This document shows, in pieces, positions 33,837 to 33,884 of a stretch of 33,884 bases of DNA; position 1 is the stretch's first letter, and each line of letters begins with the position of its first letter. Source of the DNA: an uncultured Clostridia bacterium. Its GTDB lineage: Bacteria > Bacillota > Clostridia > Oscillospirales > Acutalibacteraceae. The stretch lies in contig CANQBK010000017.1 in assembly GCA_947589485.1 (NCBI GenBank), positions 1 to 33,884 on the forward strand, written 5' to 3'. Both the position numbers and the translations under genes were made by a program. Below the pieces are notes generated by a model that was not told the origin of the DNA, ran no database searches, and saw only the letters and a list, made by a program, of their open reading frames with translations.

Positions 33837-33884
33837 ATTTTCGCCCGCCTTTTTTAAAAGGCGGCAGGGTCAAGGGACAGCGTC
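33837..33884. repeat. Additional hairpin sequence at the right edge
   Basis: CCGCCTTTT-TT-AAAAGGCGG (33845-33864) forms a 9-bp stem. The last bases, CAAGGGACAGCGTC, look like the left half of another hairpin cut by the window edge. These are different palindromes from those of the A and B parts, as at R1. Confidence 0.55.

Overview
The window looks like chromosome from a low-GC member of Bacillota, class Clostridia, most likely a gut-type Oscillospiraceae/Ruminococcaceae relative (the taxon is an inference). The signs are: L27 with a cleavable N-terminal extension next to its Prp protease, Mini-ribonuclease III, acetyl-type MetA, Clostridia-style clustering of FASII and acetyl-CoA carboxylase genes, a tRNA-Ser without encoded CCA, purine-rich Shine-Dalgarno sites and several TTG/GTG starts. 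No phage, plasmid, CRISPR array, toxin-antitoxin or recognisable defence locus is visible. Nearly every gene is housekeeping or metabolic.

Layout. 0.1-4.1 kb, minus strand: a small acidic protein, metA, a patatin-like phospholipase, mrnC and obg. 4.1-6.2 kb: a GT-C-type membrane glycosyltransferase and a palindromic repeat (R2), lying between obg and the terminator of the L21-Prp-L27 operon (6.2-7.2 kb). 7.3-16.1 kb, minus strand: a type II fatty-acid cluster transcribed fabH-fabD-fabG-fabF, then a 0.7-kb repeat array (R3), then accB-fabZ-accC-accD-accA. It supplies malonyl-CoA and the elongation cycle, but acpP and an enoyl-ACP reductase are not present here. 16.4-20.9 kb: repeat R4, a lipoprotein, a bifunctional NAD(P)HX repair enzyme, two small unknown genes and a YitT-family membrane protein. 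21.0-24.8 kb, plus strand: repeat R5, a LysR regulator and metE. 24.8-26.4 kb: sparse DNA with two small hypothetical genes and tRNA-Ser(GGA). 26.7-33.4 kb: fba (minus), ilvA-ridA, a NUDIX hydrolase and a MATE transporter (plus), then cysK and a DUF6512-like membrane protein (minus). R6 closes the window.

Amino-acid metabolism is a recurring theme (metA, metE, cysK, ilvA-ridA) but the genes are scattered. IlvA-RidA is a producer/detoxifier pair, and the LysR gene directly upstream of metE may control it.

The most unusual feature is a family of intergenic palindromic repeats (R2-R6, with a different hairpin pair at R1). Each unit has one or two 27-bp modules (a 15-bp hairpin plus a 12-bp spacer ending ATTCGCG), then a core of roughly 85 bp, and often a block of three further hairpins. 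Hairpin arms differ between copies by paired compensatory changes while the loop is kept. Reading frame is not kept between tandem units. This suggests a structured nucleic-acid element rather than genes, although ORF callers predict proteins in it. One array interrupts the fatty-acid operon and another copy sits between the L27 operon and obg.
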